From Pseudomonas koreensis (GTDB lineage Bacteria; Pseudomonadota; Gammaproteobacteria; Pseudomonadales; Pseudomonadaceae), in the NCBI RefSeq assembly GCF_024169245.1, contig NZ_JALJWP010000001.1, positions 5,751,501-5,815,500 on the forward strand: a stretch of 64,000 nt of DNA, given 5' to 3'. The translations under genes and the position numbers were made by a program. Positions 8,619-16,993 of the stretch are shown piece after piece (position 1 is the first letter of the stretch; each line of letters begins with the position of its first letter). The notes below the pieces were generated by a model that saw nothing but the letters and a program-made list of their open reading frames with translations, had not been told where the DNA came from and made no database searches.

Positions 8619-8631
8619 TGCAAACGGCCGC

Positions 8632-9984
8632 TTAAACGAACAGCGACAACAGCAGGATAAAGCCCAACGCGACGATGGAGAGAATGGTTTCCATCGCGGT
8701 CCAGGTCTTGAAGGTTTCGGCCACGGTCATGTTGAAGTACTGCTTGACCAGCCAGAAACCGGCGTCGTTGACGTGGGACAGAATCAGCGAGCCGGCGCCG
8801 GTGGCCAGTACCAGCAGCTCACGGTTGACACCCGGAATCATGCCGACAACCGGCACCACAATACCGGCACCGGTGATGGTCGCCACGGTCGCCGAACCGG
8901 TGGCGATACGAATCACCGCCGCCACCAGCCATGCCAACAGGATCGGCGAGATCTGCGCGCTCACTGCCATGTGGCCGATCACGTCACCCACGCCGCTGGT
9001 CACCAGCATCTGCTTGAAGCCACCGCCGGCACCAATGATCAGGATGATTGCGGCGGTTGGCGCCAGACTCGCGTCCAGCCACTTGAGCATCTGGTTGGAA
9101 CCGATGCCCTGCTTGTAGCCGAAGGTGTACAGCGACAGCAGCAACGCCAGCAGCAGTGCGGAGATCGGATGGCCGATCATGTCCATCCAGATGCGGAAGA
9201 AATTGCCGTCCGGCAGCGCCACGTCAGCGAAGGTTTTCAGCAGCATCAGGAATACCGGCAGCAGCACGGTGACCAGGGTGATGCCGAAGCTCGGCAGGTT
9301 GGCCGAATCGTTTTCGCGGGCCAGTTGATCGACCAGTTCCTGATTCGGGTGACCCGGAATGTGCTTGGCGATGAACGTACCGAAGATCGGACCGGCAATG
9401 ATGGCGGTCGGCAGCGCGACGATCAGGCCGTAGAGAATGGTCTTGCCGATGTCAGCGCCGAACACGCCGATGGCCAGCAGCGGGCCCGGGTGCGGCGGTA
9501 CCAGACCGTGCACCGCAGAGAGGCCGGCGAGCAGAGGGATACCGATCTTGATGATCGATACACCAGTGCGACGAGCGACGATGAACACCAGCGGGATCAG
9601 CAGCACGAAGCCGATTTCGAAGAACAGCGGAATGCCCACCAGGAACGCGGCGAACATCATTGCCCACTGCACCTTGTCCTTGCCGAAGGCGCGGATCAGG
9701 GTCTGGGCGATCTGATCGGCGCCGCCGGATTCGGCCATCATCTTGCCGAGCATGGTGCCCAGGGCGAGGATGATGCCGACGAAACCGAGTACGCCACCGA
9801 AGCCATCCTGGAACGCCTTGATGATGGTGTTGATCGGCATGCCGGAGGTCAGGCCGAGGAACGCGGCGGCGATGGTCAGGGCGATAAAGGGGTGAATCTT
9901 GAATTTGGTGATCAGGATAATCAGGCCGATTACCGTGACCACCGCATCGAGCAGCAGGAACGTCTCGTGGGACATGCCAAACAT
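8632..9984 (-). CDS. gntT: Gluconate permease GntT (GntP family)
   Basis: This is a 450-residue proton symporter of the inner membrane with about 12-14 hydrophobic segments over the full length. Signature stretches of the GntP family are visible: GGVLGFVGIILALGTMLGKM, IPLFFEIGFVLLIPLVF and HGLVPPHPGPL. It imports D-gluconate, which the neighbouring kinase phosphorylates. AGGAG lies upstream of the chosen ATG. A GACAGCGCT box that also occurs in front of gntK and gntR lies 58 bases before the start, which points to repression by GntR. Confidence 0.92.
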   Translation of the reverse strand: MFGMSHETFLLLDAVVTVIGLIILITKFKIHPFIALTIAAAFLGLTSGMPINTIIKAFQDGFGGVLGFVGIILALGTMLGKMMAESGGADQIAQTLIRAFGKDKVQWAMMFAAFLVGIPLFFEIGFVLLIPLVFIVARRTGVSIIKIGIPLLAGLSAVHGLVPPHPGPLLAIGVFGADIGKTILYGLIVALPTAIIAGPIFGTFIAKHIPGHPNQELVDQLARENDSANLPSFGITLVTVLLPVFLMLLKTFADVALPDGNFFRIWMDMIGHPISALLLALLLSLYTFGYKQGIGSNQMLKWLDASLAPTAAIILIIGAGGGFKQMLVTSGVGDVIGHMAVSAQISPILLAWLVAAVIRIATGSATVATITGAGIVVPVVGMIPGVNRELLVLATGAGSLILSHVNDAGFWLVKQYFNMTVAETFKTWTAMETILSIVALGFILLLSLFV

Positions 9985-10041
9985 GGGGGGTGTCTCCTGG
10001 ATTGTTGTTGTTATTAAAGCGGGTTGAACAGAAGTCGGGAG

Positions 10042-10056
10042 GACAGCGCTGTCTTT
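10042..10056. promoter_or_regulatory. Probable GntR operator in front of gntT
   Basis: GACAGCGCTGTCTTT contains the AGCGCT core described for Pseudomonas GntR and shares GACAGCGCTnnCTT with two further boxes at 10619 and 10771. It lies upstream of gntT. Confidence 0.6.
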
Positions 10057-10066
10057 TTCAACATAC

Positions 10067-10600
10067 TCATACCGCCTGTTTCAGGCCGTTGGCCTGCCAC
10101 CAGACGTGAGCCTGCAGGGCCAGGTCTTCGACGCTGTGCACCGAGGCGTTGAGCGCCAGGGTCAGCGGCTCGCCTACTGGCGATTCGAGGGTGGCGAACT
10201 GGCTTTCGATCAACGTCGCCGGCATGAAGTGGCCCGGGCGGTGCGATACACGCTCGGCGGCGACTTCCGGGGTCAATTCAAGGAACACGAAACCCAGGCC
10301 CGGCAGGGCACTGCGCAGACGTTCGCGGTAACTGTGTTTAAGGGCCGAGCAGGTCAACACCGGGCGCTGGCCTTCGGTATCGACGCGACGCAGTTCATCG
10401 CACAGGCTGTCGAGCCAGCCGGCACGGTCTTCGTCGTTCAGGGGGATCCCCGCGCTCATCTTTTCGATGTTCGCGGCCGGATGGAAAGTATCGCCTTCAA
10501 TGGCAGTGGCGCCGCTCAAATGGCACAGGGCCTGGCTGACGCACGTCTTGCCGCAACCGGCAACGCCCATGATGACCAGGGCGGTGATGGGATGACTCAT
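10067..10600 (-). CDS. gntK: Gluconokinase GntK
   Basis: This 177-residue cytosolic kinase makes 6-phosphogluconate from gluconate and ATP. The P-loop reads GVAGCGKTCVS near residues 13-23, and the family markers AIEGDTFHP (residues about 33-41) and LTCSALKHSYRERLR follow. GAGGT supports the start. The product feeds directly into Edd, encoded 38 kb downstream in this window. It lies in the same direction as gntT, with an operator-like box on either side. Confidence 0.93.
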   Translation of the reverse strand: MSHPITALVIMGVAGCGKTCVSQALCHLSGATAIEGDTFHPAANIEKMSAGIPLNDEDRAGWLDSLCDELRRVDTEGQRPVLTCSALKHSYRERLRSALPGLGFVFLELTPEVAAERVSHRPGHFMPATLIESQFATLESPVGEPLTLALNASVHSVEDLALQAHVWWQANGLKQAV

Positions 10601-10618
10601 ATAACACCTCAGCGCGCA

Positions 10619-10633
10619 GACAGCGCTACCTTT
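10619..10633. promoter_or_regulatory. Probable GntR operator in front of gntK
   Basis: GACAGCGCTACCTTT lies 19 bases upstream of the gntK start. It is almost identical to the box at 10771 and shares the core with the one at 10042. Confidence 0.62.
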
Positions 10634-10770
10634 GCTAGCTATGACTCTAGTGCACAGGCAGAAGTTGCCGACGCCTTCTTGTCGTTTTTTTGGGTTGCAG
10701 CAGGTTTGTTCCCGATGCCAAAGCGCGCAGATCAGGCAGGACCGCGCTCACGCATTTGCAGCTGCATCAG

Positions 10771-10785
10771 GACAGCGCTACCTTA
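10771..10785. promoter_or_regulatory. Probable GntR operator in front of gntR
   Basis: GACAGCGCTACCTTA lies 32 bases upstream of the gntR start. It matches the gntK box at 14 of 15 positions, which suggests autoregulation. Confidence 0.62.
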
Positions 10786-10816
10786 GTGCCTTGATTTTTG
10801 TTTGGCAAGCCGCCCG

Positions 10817-11848
10817 ATGACCTCCCCCAAGAACGATAAAAATACCCGCACCACCGGCCGTCCGACCCTCAGCGAAGTAGCCCGCCTGGCCGGCGTCAGC
10901 CCGATCACGGCCTCGCGCGCCCTGCGCGGGGTAAGCACGGTGGCCACCGAACTGGTGGAAAAAGTGCAGAAAGCTGCGCTCGAACTCAACTATGTGGTCA
11001 ACCCCGCCGCCCGCGCGCTGGCCTCGGCGCAGAGCCATTCGGTGGTGGTGCTGGTGCCGTCGCTGTCCAACCTGCTGTTCATCGACACACTGGAAGCCAT
11101 TCATCGGGTGCTGACGCCCAAGGGTTTCGAAGTCTTGATTGGCAACTTCCACTACTCGCGCGATGAAGAAGAAAACCTCCTACGCAATTACATGGCTTAC
11201 CAGCCGCGCGGGTTTCTGCTGACCGGTTTTGATCGCACCGAGAGTTCGCGGCGGATGATCGAGCTCAGCAACATTCCCTGCGTGTACATGATGGAGCTGG
11301 ACAGCGCCGCCGGGGTCAATTGCGTGGGTTTTTCGCAGTTGAGTGCCGGGGAAACTGCCGCCGAACACCTTCTGTCTCGCGGACGCAAACGCCTGGCCTA
11401 CATCGGCGCACAGCTGGATCAGCGCACGTTGTTGCGTGGAGAGGGTTTCCGCAAGGCGTTGCAGAAGGCGGGCCGCTACGACCCGGATCTGGAAGTGCTG
11501 ACGCCGCGTGCTTCGTCAGTCGGGCTAGGCGGCGAGTTGTTTGTGCAACTGCTGGCGGCGCACCCGGATGTCGATGCGATTTTTTTCGGCAACGATGACC
11601 TGGCCCAAGGTGCACTGCTGGAAGCCTTGCGCAACGGCATCAGGATTCCCGAGCAGGTGGCGATTCTCGGTTTCAACGATTTGCCGATGTCCGAGCACAT
11701 GGTGCCCCGTCTGAGCAGCATCAATACTCCACGCGAAGCGATTGGCCGGCGGGCAGCGGAGCAGATGCTGACGTTGATGGCGGGCAACAAAGTGGCGCGT
11801 CCGGTTGAGGACATGGGCTTTGAACTGAAGGTGCGCGAGAGTACCTGA
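10817..11848 (+). CDS. gntR: LacI family gluconate repressor GntR
   Basis: This 343-residue LacI/GalR-type repressor has the helix-turn-helix at residues about 19-40 (TLSEVARLAGVSPITASRAL) and a periplasmic-binding-like sensor domain for the rest. The ATG at 10817 is chosen; an in-frame TTG at 10802 would add five residues. It is divergent from gntK and gntT and three matching operator-like boxes lie at their promoters, so it most likely represses gluconate uptake and phosphorylation until gluconate or 6-phosphogluconate binds. This follows the known P. aeruginosa GntR. Confidence 0.9.
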   Translation: MTSPKNDKNTRTTGRPTLSEVARLAGVSPITASRALRGVSTVATELVEKVQKAALELNYVVNPAARALASAQSHSVVVLVPSLSNLLFIDTLEAIHRVLTPKGFEVLIGNFHYSRDEEENLLRNYMAYQPRGFLLTGFDRTESSRRMIELSNIPCVYMMELDSAAGVNCVGFSQLSAGETAAEHLLSRGRKRLAYIGAQLDQRTLLRGEGFRKALQKAGRYDPDLEVLTPRASSVGLGGELFVQLLAAHPDVDAIFFGNDDLAQGALLEALRNGIRIPEQVAILGFNDLPMSEHMVPRLSSINTPREAIGRRAAEQMLTLMAGNKVARPVEDMGFELKVREST

Positions 11849-11877
11849 CCCTTCACAAATGCTGAGTTGAAACACAA

Positions 11878-11974
11878 CCCCTGTAGGAGTGAGCCTGCTC
11901 GCGATAGCGTTGTGTCATTCAACACATGCGTCGTCTGACACAACGCTATCGCGAGCAGGCTCACTCCTACAGGG
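11878..11974. repeat. Family A REP pair, GTAGGAGTGAG variant
   Basis: Long inverted arms (CCCTGTAGGAGTGAGCC...) match over more than 30 bases. The element lies between convergent gntR and the LysR gene. Confidence 0.93.
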
Positions 11975-11988
11975 GTTTTGTGTTGGGC

Positions 11989-12870
11989 TCAATGGCTGAG
12001 CAGGTCCACCAAGGCCTGCGCGCCCTTCTGCAATGGCTGGCTCTTGAGCCACACCGCGTGCACTGGCAGTACCAGACCATTTTCGATGTTGCGGAAATTC
12101 AGCCGTTTCAAGCGTCCGGCCTCCAGCCACGGCTGTACCACTGACAGCGGAAAATTGCCCCAGCCCAATCCCGCTTCAACCATTTCCATCGCCGTCTCGA
12201 GATTGTCCGTGCGCCAGTAGGATTCAGCCACCAACGGCCGGGTCTCGCTGATCGGCAAGTCACGACTGGCGACGATGATCTGCCGCACCTGCACCAGATC
12301 TTCGAGAAACACATCGCGCCCCTGCAGCAACGGACTGTCCGCCGCCAGCGTGGCGATCATGCGCTCGCTGCCGACGAACTGAAACCGCTCCAGCGCATTC
12401 ACGCTCAACCCGGCGAAGGCCAGGCACACGCTGACCCGGCCGCTGTGCAACATCGCCAGCACATCATCCTGCGGCGCGGTCAGCACTTCGATGTCGAGCA
12501 GCGGATGCCGCTCGGCAATCACTTTGATCGCTGCCAGCAAGCGCCGCCGATCAATGTCCGCGACCACGCCGATCGACAACCTGCTTTCCAGCCCCAGCGA
12601 CAACTCCACCGCGTGCACTTGCAGTTGCTTGAGCTGCTCGGCGATCAGTCGCGCGTGCGGCACCAGTGATTGGGCCATCGCCGTGGGTTGCGGTTCGCGA
12701 TGGCTGCGGTCGAACAACGGGTAACCGAGTTCCGCTTCAAGGTTGGCAATGCCCATGCTCACCGCCGAAGGCACCTTGCCCAACTGCCGCGCGGCGGCGG
12801 AAAACGAGCCGCGCTCGATCACCGCGAGAAGCAATTCGATGCTGTCGCTGTTGAAATTCAACCTGCCCAC
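11989..12870 (-). CDS. LysR family transcriptional regulator (divergent to second PACE gene)
   Basis: This 293-residue LysR-type regulator has its helix-turn-helix at residues about 14-40 (LAVIERGSFSAAARQLGKVP, then SAVSMGIANLE) and a substrate-binding-like effector domain in the rest. The start is uncertain: the frame opens with a GTG at 12870 that has no clear ribosome site, and a TTG three codons later is possible. It is divergent from a PACE pump gene with a gap of 113 bases, so it probably regulates that pump. The inducer is unknown. Confidence 0.82.
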   Translation of the reverse strand: MGRLNFNSDSIELLLAVIERGSFSAAARQLGKVPSAVSMGIANLEAELGYPLFDRSHREPQPTAMAQSLVPHARLIAEQLKQLQVHAVELSLGLESRLSIGVVADIDRRRLLAAIKVIAERHPLLDIEVLTAPQDDVLAMLHSGRVSVCLAFAGLSVNALERFQFVGSERMIATLAADSPLLQGRDVFLEDLVQVRQIIVASRDLPISETRPLVAESYWRTDNLETAMEMVEAGLGWGNFPLSVVQPWLEAGRLKRLNFRNIENGLVLPVHAVWLKSQPLQKGAQALVDLLSH

Positions 12871-12983
12871 CTATCAATAAAACTGAAAGCTGCCGACTTT
12901 TTCTGTCAGGTCTATTGAAGCTATCTTTCGTCGCCTTCGCCAGCCCCGCTGGCCAACATTCGGCAAGAAAGAGGCAAATCTGC

Positions 12984-13424
12984 ATGCAAGGCGTGAAACG
13001 CAAACTGATCTATGTATCGCTCTACGAAGTGATCGGCATGACCTTCTCGGCCCTCGGTCTGGCGTTGTTGTCGGGCACTTCGCCGGGCAGCACAGGACCA
13101 CTGGCAGTGATCATCACCAGCATCGCCGTGACCTGGAATTTCATCTACACCTCGTTGTTCGAACGCTGGGAAAGTCGCCAGATCTCACGCACCCGCACGG
13201 TGAAACGACGCATCGCCCATGCGGTCGGCTTTCAACTGACGCTGATCGTGTTTCTGATTCCGCTGATCGCGTGGTGGATGAACATCAGTCTGGTGCAGGC
13301 ATTCCTGCTTGATCTGGCGCTGATCATTTTCATCCCGTGCTACACGTTCGTGTTCAACTGGCTGTTCGACCGCATCTTCGGCCTGCCGAGCTCTGCGCTG
13401 CCGGATTCTCCCGCTGCGGCATAA
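12984..13424 (+). CDS. PACE family multidrug efflux transporter (second copy)
   Basis: This 146-residue four-helix inner-membrane protein of the PACE family is distinct from the one at 400-837. The first hairpin has LIYVSLYE with Glu15 at the position of the essential AceI glutamate and TWNFIYTSLFE. The second repeat has RIAHAVGFQ, so the acidic residue of the second half is replaced by Gln. The start at 12984 is preceded by AAGAGG; the frame is open further upstream but without membrane-type sequence. It is divergent from a LysR gene and precedes an MFS gene by about 125 bases. Confidence 0.85.
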   Translation: MQGVKRKLIYVSLYEVIGMTFSALGLALLSGTSPGSTGPLAVIITSIAVTWNFIYTSLFERWESRQISRTRTVKRRIAHAVGFQLTLIVFLIPLIAWWMNISLVQAFLLDLALIIFIPCYTFVFNWLFDRIFGLPSSALPDSPAAA

Positions 13425-13549
13425 ATCACTAATTCGTAAGAAGATATTGCGAGAAATCAGCGGTTTAACCGGGTAACCAGCCAATATTCACAATCCGTAA
13501 ACTCCGATAGCAGGCTAAGCTTTTCCATCAATAAAAAATGGATCAGCTT

Positions 13550-14974
13550 ATGACTGCTCACGCTCCCGCCGCCGCGCTCAGTGACGGCATCGACCCGGTA
13601 CGCGCCGCCGAGATTTCCGCCCGCATCGACCGGCTGCCCGCTGTCGCCACGATCTGGCGTCTGGTGGCGCTGCTGTCGATCGGTGGATTTTTCGAACTCT
13701 ACGACCTGTTCCAGACCGCCTACATCAGCCCCGGCCTGATTCGCGACGGCCTGTTTGCCACTGGCAACCAAGGCGTATTCGGCTTCTCCGATCAGGCGGC
13801 GTTTGCCTCGGCGACCTTCCTCGGCCTGTTTCTTGGCGCCAGCCTGCTCAGCCCGTTGGCGGATCGCTTCGGCCGCCGGGCGATCTTCACCTTCGCACTG
13901 ATCTGGTACACCGTGGCCACGGTGCTGATGGGCATTCAGACCTCGGCGCTGGGCATCATCGGCATGCGTTTTCTGGTCGGCATCGGCTTGGGTATCGAAT
14001 TGGTGACGATCGATGCCTACCTCTCGGAACTGGTCCCTAAACGCATGCGCAGCTCGGCGTTCGCCTTTGCGTTTTTCGTGCAGTTCCTCTCGGTGCCGGC
14101 GGTGGCCTTGATGTCGTGGTGGCTGGTGCCGCAAGCGCCGTTCGGCGTGTCAGGCTGGCGCTGGGTGGTATTGGCCAGCGCGGTGTTCGCGCTGTTTATC
14201 TGGTGGCTGCGCAAGCGTCTGCCGGAATCGCCGCGCTGGCTGGCGCAGCATGGCCGTTTTGACGAGGCCAACCGCATCCTCGATAACCTCGAAGCGCGCT
14301 GCGCCAAGGATCACGGCAAAGCGCTCGATACGCCGGAACCGGTGCCTGTGGATGTCGAAGGCAAGGGCCGCTTCGCCGATATCTGGCAGCCGCCCTACCG
14401 GCGCCGCGCGTTGATGCTGATCGTTTTCCACATCTTTCAGGCGATCGGTTTCTTTGGTTTCGGCAACTGGTTGCCGGCGCTGCTTTCCGGCCAGGGTGTC
14501 AGCGTCACCCACAGTCTGATGTACGCGTTCATCATCACCCTCGCCTACCCGCTCGGGCCGTTGCTGTTCGTCAAGTTCGCCAACCGCTTCGAAAACAAAT
14601 GGCAGATCGTCGGCTCGGCCCTCGGCGCGATGACCTTCGGCACCCTGTTCGCCCTGCAGACCAGCGCGTTCGGGCTGATCTTCTGCGGGGTGATGATCAC
14701 CTTTTGCAATGCCTGGCTGAGCTTCAGTTATCACTCCTATCAGAGCGAACTGTTCCCGACCAACATCCGCGCCCGCGCGGTCGGGTTCTGCTATTCGTTC
14801 AGTCGTTTGTCGACGGTGTTCAGCAGTCTGTTGATTGGCATGTTTCTGGATAACTTCGGCACGCCGGGGGTGTTGGCATTCATTGCCAGCAGCATGCTGA
14901 TCGTGATGCTGACCATCGGCTGGTTCGGCCCACGCACGCGCAATCTGGCCCTGGAGAATATTGCCCATCGCTGA
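13550..14974 (+). CDS. MFS transporter (sugar-porter/metabolite:H+ symporter type)
   Basis: This is a 12-helix major facilitator of about 474 residues in the inner membrane. The loop 2-3 motif reads SPLADRFGRRAIF and is preceded by ASATFLGLFLGASL; helix 1 contains GGFFELYDLFQTAY, typical of the metabolite:H+ symporter/niacin-type branch. The ATG at 13550 has GGA at suitable distance; another ATG at 13538 has none. The transported compound cannot be read from the sequence. It stands alone between the PACE gene and a repeat. Confidence 0.82.
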   Translation: MTAHAPAAALSDGIDPVRAAEISARIDRLPAVATIWRLVALLSIGGFFELYDLFQTAYISPGLIRDGLFATGNQGVFGFSDQAAFASATFLGLFLGASLLSPLADRFGRRAIFTFALIWYTVATVLMGIQTSALGIIGMRFLVGIGLGIELVTIDAYLSELVPKRMRSSAFAFAFFVQFLSVPAVALMSWWLVPQAPFGVSGWRWVVLASAVFALFIWWLRKRLPESPRWLAQHGRFDEANRILDNLEARCAKDHGKALDTPEPVPVDVEGKGRFADIWQPPYRRRALMLIVFHIFQAIGFFGFGNWLPALLSGQGVSVTHSLMYAFIITLAYPLGPLLFVKFANRFENKWQIVGSALGAMTFGTLFALQTSAFGLIFCGVMITFCNAWLSFSYHSYQSELFPTNIRARAVGFCYSFSRLSTVFSSLLIGMFLDNFGTPGVLAFIASSMLIVMLTIGWFGPRTRNLALENIAHR

Positions 14975-14994
14975 AGGCCAACACAGGACTCCAC

Positions 14995-15083
14995 TGTGGG
15001 AGCGAGCCTGCTCGCGAAGGCGCCGTGTCAGACAGGCATGTATTAGCCGACATAACGCTTTCGCGAGCAGGCTCACTCCCACA
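14995..15083. repeat. Family A REP pair
   Basis: Inverted GTGGGAGCGAG and GTGGGAGTGAG type units flank a short variable middle. The two arms are of the two sub-variants, so this is a hybrid element. It lies between the convergent MFS and chemoreceptor genes. Confidence 0.9.
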
Positions 15084-15109
15084 TTGGGCATTGGTGATGT
15101 TGAAACAGG

Positions 15110-16429
15110 TCAGTTCAATTGCAGGGTTTCATTGAACTGGCTGATCGCATCCACTACATGCCGCGAACCCTGCTGAATCTCGAGGATCACCTCGCCCGCC
15201 TCGTTCGCCAGTTCCACCCCCAGCCCGGTGCGACTCAAACTCGACTGCATACTCGACACTGCGCTCAGCGACAGGTCATGGTTCTTGCGCACCACGTCGA
15301 CGATTTCTACAGTCGCCTGACTGGTGCGCGCCGCGAGGCTACGCACCTCGTCCGCTACCACGGCGAAACCGCGCCCGTGTTCCCCGGCACGCGCCGCTTC
15401 GATGGCAGCATTGAGCGCCAGCAGGTTGGTCTGATCGGCAATCCCGCGAATGGTCTGAACGATGCTGCCGATGATGTCCGACTGTTTGCTGACCGCATCG
15501 ATGCTCACCGCCGCTTCGTTCAGATCGCGGGAAATGTCCTGAATGATCTGCACGGTCTGCTGCACCACCTGTGAGCCTTTTTGCGCGCAGGCGTCGTTTT
15601 GTACCGAGGTGCTGTGGGCCGATTCCGCAGCGTTTTGCAGGGTGGTCATCTGCCGGGTGATGTCGCTGGCGAACTTGACCACTTTGTACAGACGGCCCTT
15701 GGCGTCAAACAGCGGGTTGTAAGAAGCCTCCAGATAAACCATCTGCCCGGACTTGTTCTTGCGTTCGAAGCGGTGCGAGTGATATTCGCCGCGGTTGAGC
15801 GAAGCCCAGAATGCCTTGTACTGCGCGGATTCGGCTTCGGCGCGGTGACAGAACAGGCTGTGGTGCTGGCCGACAATTTCATTGTGCGTGTACTGCATGG
15901 TTTGCAGGAAGTTGTCGTTGGCGCTGATGACATGGCCTTCAGGGGTGAACTCGATCACTGCCATGGAACGGCCGATCGCCGCCAGCATGGCTTCTTCTTC
16001 ATGCTCTTTGTTGATGCGTGCGGTGATGTCCGCCGCAACCTTGATGACACTTCTGACTTGTTTGTCGGGCCCAAATACCGGCATGTAACTGGCTTCAAGC
16101 CAGATTTCCCGGCCGCTCTTGTTCAACCGCAGAAATGTCCCGCTGAGGGGTTCGCCACGGGCCAGGTCGCGCCACAACTTCGCGTAGTCCTCGCTGCGAT
16201 AAAAGCCTTCTTCGCAGAAGATCCGATGGTGTTTGCCGCGCACTTCATCGGCGCTGTAGCCCATGGTCTTGCAGAAGTTCTCATTGGCGTCGAGGACGAT
16301 GCCTTCGGGCGTGAACTCGATCATGGCCATCGAGCGGCTGATCGCTTCGATTTTCGCGTTGGCCTCGGTCAGCGCGCAGCTGAAGCGCTCGATTTCCCGC
16401 AGGTCAGCCTTGCGATGTAGGTTGAACAT
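15110..16429 (-). CDS. Soluble chemoreceptor with two PAS domains (BdlA-like)
   Basis: This 439-residue methyl-accepting protein has no membrane segment. Two similar PAS domains (residues about 30-150 and 150-270, each starting AISRSM or AIGRSM followed by A-x-IEFTPEG) precede a signalling domain with the highly conserved hairpin tip [20 protein letters not shown]. The layout PAS-PAS-signal is that of P. aeruginosa BdlA, which links redox or nutrient cues to biofilm dispersion. GGAAGGTGA precedes the chosen ATG. It is transcribed alone, with more than 450 bases of upstream non-coding DNA. Whether it shares BdlA's proteolytic activation cannot be seen. Confidence 0.85.
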   Translation of the reverse strand: MFNLHRKADLREIERFSCALTEANAKIEAISRSMAMIEFTPEGIVLDANENFCKTMGYSADEVRGKHHRIFCEEGFYRSEDYAKLWRDLARGEPLSGTFLRLNKSGREIWLEASYMPVFGPDKQVRSVIKVAADITARINKEHEEEAMLAAIGRSMAVIEFTPEGHVISANDNFLQTMQYTHNEIVGQHHSLFCHRAEAESAQYKAFWASLNRGEYHSHRFERKNKSGQMVYLEASYNPLFDAKGRLYKVVKFASDITRQMTTLQNAAESAHSTSVQNDACAQKGSQVVQQTVQIIQDISRDLNEAAVSIDAVSKQSDIIGSIVQTIRGIADQTNLLALNAAIEAARAGEHGRGFAVVADEVRSLAARTSQATVEIVDVVRKNHDLSLSAVSSMQSSLSRTGLGVELANEAGEVILEIQQGSRHVVDAISQFNETLQLN

Positions 16430-16890
16430 GGTTGTATCACCTTCCGCGCGTTCTTTGATTTGATGAAAGTCCAGGTCCTTCAAGATCCACCACTACGTTC
16501 CACAGAACAGGCACACGCCTTCCTCCAAGGGAGGAAGTTGTCAGGTGATAAATGATGATCAATCGGAGGGGTCGTGCAGCGACGCTCTGATCAAGACATC
16601 CTTTTCTTGATAGCCCGGATGCGGGCCAGCCCTAACGCGTAGAAGAACTTCCATGTAGGTGACGCTCCTTGTTGGTTCAGTGTCGGTGCCTTGGATCGCG
16701 CACTCTGGCAGCATGAATCACGGACCAACCCTGCGCCGCTGTCATGGATGGCATGACGGTCGACATGGTTAGTTACCTGCAAGGATAGCCAGCCTGACGC
16801 CGGGCGCAAGGCCACTAGTCGGCCAGTATCTCGCATTTTTTGTACAAGAAACGGTTCAGCGCGGGGAAAAATGGTGCCTGGGCGGACGCT
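16430..16890. other. Non-coding stretch upstream of the chemoreceptor gene
   Basis: I see no convincing gene in these 460 bases. A 31-codon minus-strand frame (start near 16654) with AAGGAG at usable distance exists but has no recognised similarity. The segment presumably carries the chemoreceptor promoter; no operator was recognised. Confidence 0.5.
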
Positions 16891-16955
16891 TTCGCGAGCA
16901 GGCTCGCTCCCACAGTTGGTACGCATTCCAATGTGGGAGCGAGCCTGCTCGCGAA
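16891..16955. repeat. Family A REP pair, tail-to-tail, short loop
   Basis: This has the same inward-facing arrangement as the element at 1793, with the loop TTGGTACGCATTCCAA. The loop shares CGCATTCCAA with family B elements. Confidence 0.9.
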
Positions 16956-16993
16956 GACGTCATGTGATGCACCACAAAAACATCGGAGAACAA

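Noticed and set aside
8494..10017. 507-codon plus-strand frame opposite gntT
   Set aside because: It is Gln/Asp/His-rich with no domain and begins inside a REP element and a terminator; gntT on the other strand is clear.
13538..13549. ATG four codons upstream as start of the MFS transporter
   Set aside because: It is in frame but has no ribosome site, whereas GGA lies at suitable distance before the ATG at 13550; both remain possible.
16591..16926. 111-codon minus-strand frame between the chemoreceptor and the betaine-binding protein
   Set aside because: It starts inside a REP element (SEPARES is the usual translation of that repeat) and has no ribosome site or similarity.
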